A DNA stretch of 15,765 nucleotides from Alphaproteobacteria bacterium (lineage in GTDB: Bacteria > Pseudomonadota > Alphaproteobacteria > UBA7887). The stretch is taken from the NCBI GenBank assembly GCA_028289725.1, contig JANQOH010000173.1, forward strand, positions 1-15,765, given 5' to 3'. The notes under the pieces were generated by a model. It was not told the DNA's origin, made no database searches, and saw only the letters and a program-made list of their open reading frames with translations. The translations under genes and the position numbers were made by a program. Below, piece after piece: positions 14,776-15,765 of this stretch. Each line of letters begins with the position of its first letter. Within the stretch, counting starts at the first letter, position 1.

Positions 14776-15423
14776 TTAGCGCGCGATTTCCTCAAGCAAG
14801 TCATCGGTTGTGCATTGCCGGCAATAGCCTTTGATCGCGACCAAAGAACTATCGTGCCGCTCCTGGCTGTAGGTCGCGCACGCATCGGGCACCAAAGTGA
14901 CGAGATAGCCAAGATCGCACGCATCGCGCACGGCGGACTCGATGCACTGATCAGTCACCAGCCCCACAATGACAATTTGGCGAACACCAAGGTTACGCAA
15001 CACATAGTCTATGTGCGTTGAAACGAACACGCTTGACGAGGTTTTCGGCAGCACGATCTCGTCATCACTGGGCTGCAATTCCTCCACGACCTGTGCATCC
15101 CACGAGCCCTTCGGAACGTTGAAGCCTGTAATCTTGTAATCCAGGCTGCGATCGCGGCCATCCTTGGTCAGGCTTTCGATCGTGGTGTAGAGAATTTCTA
15201 TCCCGGCGGCGCGGAAGCCGGCCTGCAATTTTCGCATGTTGGGTAGCGCGACTTGGGCCAAACGATCGAAATAGTAGCCGTAGCGCGCGTCAATTTCCGG
15301 TTCCGAGAGGCCCGCGAACTCGCCGCCTTCGCGCCGCACGGTGAAGTTCTGAACATCGACATACAGTAACGCCGATTCTGCGGGCTTGAGCGGGACGTCG
15401 CGGCTCAGGGGTTGGTCGGTCAT
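14776..15423 (-). CDS. Cysteine hydrolase, isochorismatase family
   Basis: The protein has 215 residues with the Asp-Lys-Cys catalytic triad of the isochorismatase-like hydrolases: D23 (YVDVQN), K127 (LPKTSSS) and C160 (GLVTDQCIESAVRDA), with the cis-peptide-type VTDQC turn. Because a catalytic cysteine is present, amide or ureido hydrolysis (as in RutB, biuret or N-carbamoylsarcosine hydrolases) is more likely than isochorismate cleavage, where the cysteine is absent. The substrate is unknown. Its ATG overlaps the stop of the upstream amidohydrolase by 4 bases (ATGA), so the two are translationally coupled and likely act in one nitrogen-compound pathway. Confidence 0.87.
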   Translation of the reverse strand: MTDQPLSRDVPLKPAESALLYVDVQNFTVRREGGEFAGLSEPEIDARYGYYFDRLAQVALPNMRKLQAGFRAAGIEILYTTIESLTKDGRDRSLDYKITGFNVPKGSWDAQVVEELQPSDDEIVLPKTSSSVFVSTHIDYVLRNLGVRQIVIVGLVTDQCIESAVRDACDLGYLVTLVPDACATYSQERHDSSLVAIKGYCRQCTTDDLLEEIAR

Positions 15424-15765
15424 GGCTTCCGCGTCCCGTCACGCAGAATTGCTTCGGTGGCTTGCTGGACAGCATGTGCCAAAAGGTCGGCCCACTGATC
15501 GATGCCATCTTCATGGCCAATTTCGTCGTTGCGCACCTCGATCAACGCATGCGGGATGCCGCGCTGTTCACCGTGAACCGGAATCGTGAAATCGGAGATG
15601 TCATCGACGGCATATGGTTCGTTGTAGCCCAAGGTCAGGTCAGGCGACACGGCTTCGAGCACCGCCATCAAAGCGTGACTCAAACGCGGGTCGCGGTTGA
15701 ATAACAGGCCGGCGTGCCACGGCCGATCCTGGCCGGCCATGGACGGCGTGAAACTGTGAACGGAA
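15420..15765 (-). CDS. N-formylglutamate amidohydrolase-like protein (N-terminus outside window)
   Basis: Only the last 114 residues are present; the frame is open to the window edge, reading SVHSFTPSMAGQDRPWH at the 5' side. The pattern SFTP, GQDRPWHAGLLFNRD, LGYNEPYAVDD, FTIPVHGEQRGIPHALIEVRND is characteristic of the N-formylglutamate amidohydrolase (HutG-like) family, which hydrolyses N-formyl amino acids using zinc; the metal-binding residues would mostly lie in the missing N-terminus. The Met at 15740 is internal, not a start. It is the upstream partner of the cysteine hydrolase. Whether it acts in histidine degradation is doubtful, since no hut genes are visible. Confidence 0.85.
   Translation of the reverse strand, partial: SVHSFTPSMAGQDRPWHAGLLFNRDPRLSHALMAVLEAVSPDLTLGYNEPYAVDDISDFTIPVHGEQRGIPHALIEVRNDEIGHEDGIDQWADLLAHAVQQATEAILRDGTRKP

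Overview
The window looks like the chromosome of an alphaproteobacterium. It is moderately GC-rich and densely coded. It carries an ECF sigma factor with a ChrR-type zinc anti-sigma factor (the pair that senses singlet oxygen and organic hydroperoxides in Rhodobacter sphaeroides), an RpoH-type second sigma factor, and the lipid-modification genes that usually accompany such pairs. No photosynthesis gene is visible, so a phototrophic lifestyle is not shown.

Layout. 1-601 (minus): a LuxR-type quorum-sensing receptor cut by the window edge, with all the conserved acyl-homoserine-lactone contact residues. 602-1424: a long gene-poor stretch holding a clear minus-strand intrinsic terminator with no protein gene in front of it (possible small RNA), a perfect 9-bp inverted repeat, and an AT-rich promoter region with a 9-bp direct repeat 31 bp apart. 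1425-3002 (plus): a membrane protein with three PAS domains and no output domain. 3134-3925 (minus): an exported FecR-domain protein, divergent from an RpoH-family sigma factor (4133-5035).

4039-13794 appears to be one regulon built as two converging arms plus its regulator. The left arm (plus) is rpoH, a DUF6134 exported protein, a short-chain dehydrogenase and an NTF2-like protein. The right arm (minus) is a FAD-dependent oxidoreductase, a DUF1365 protein, a CFA-synthase-like methyltransferase, an MFS transporter and a DUF3833 lipoprotein. The arms end tail to tail 4 bp apart. The ECF sigma/ChrR pair is divergent from the right arm. I found three copies of the same promoter-like element, GGGTGATCC followed by TA-rich hexamers at an 18-bp spacer: one before rpoH, one before the FAD gene and one before the ECF sigma gene. 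The likely logic is that ChrR releases the ECF sigma, which then switches on itself, the lipid/oxidoreductase operon and the second sigma factor. In R. sphaeroides the equivalent genes are linked to singlet-oxygen defence and furan fatty acid synthesis.

13831-15765 (minus): the end of an N-formylglutamate-amidohydrolase-like gene, a cysteine hydrolase of the isochorismatase family, and a TauD-type 2-oxoglutarate dioxygenase. This looks like a small catabolic operon, convergent with chrR and probably unrelated to the stress regulon.
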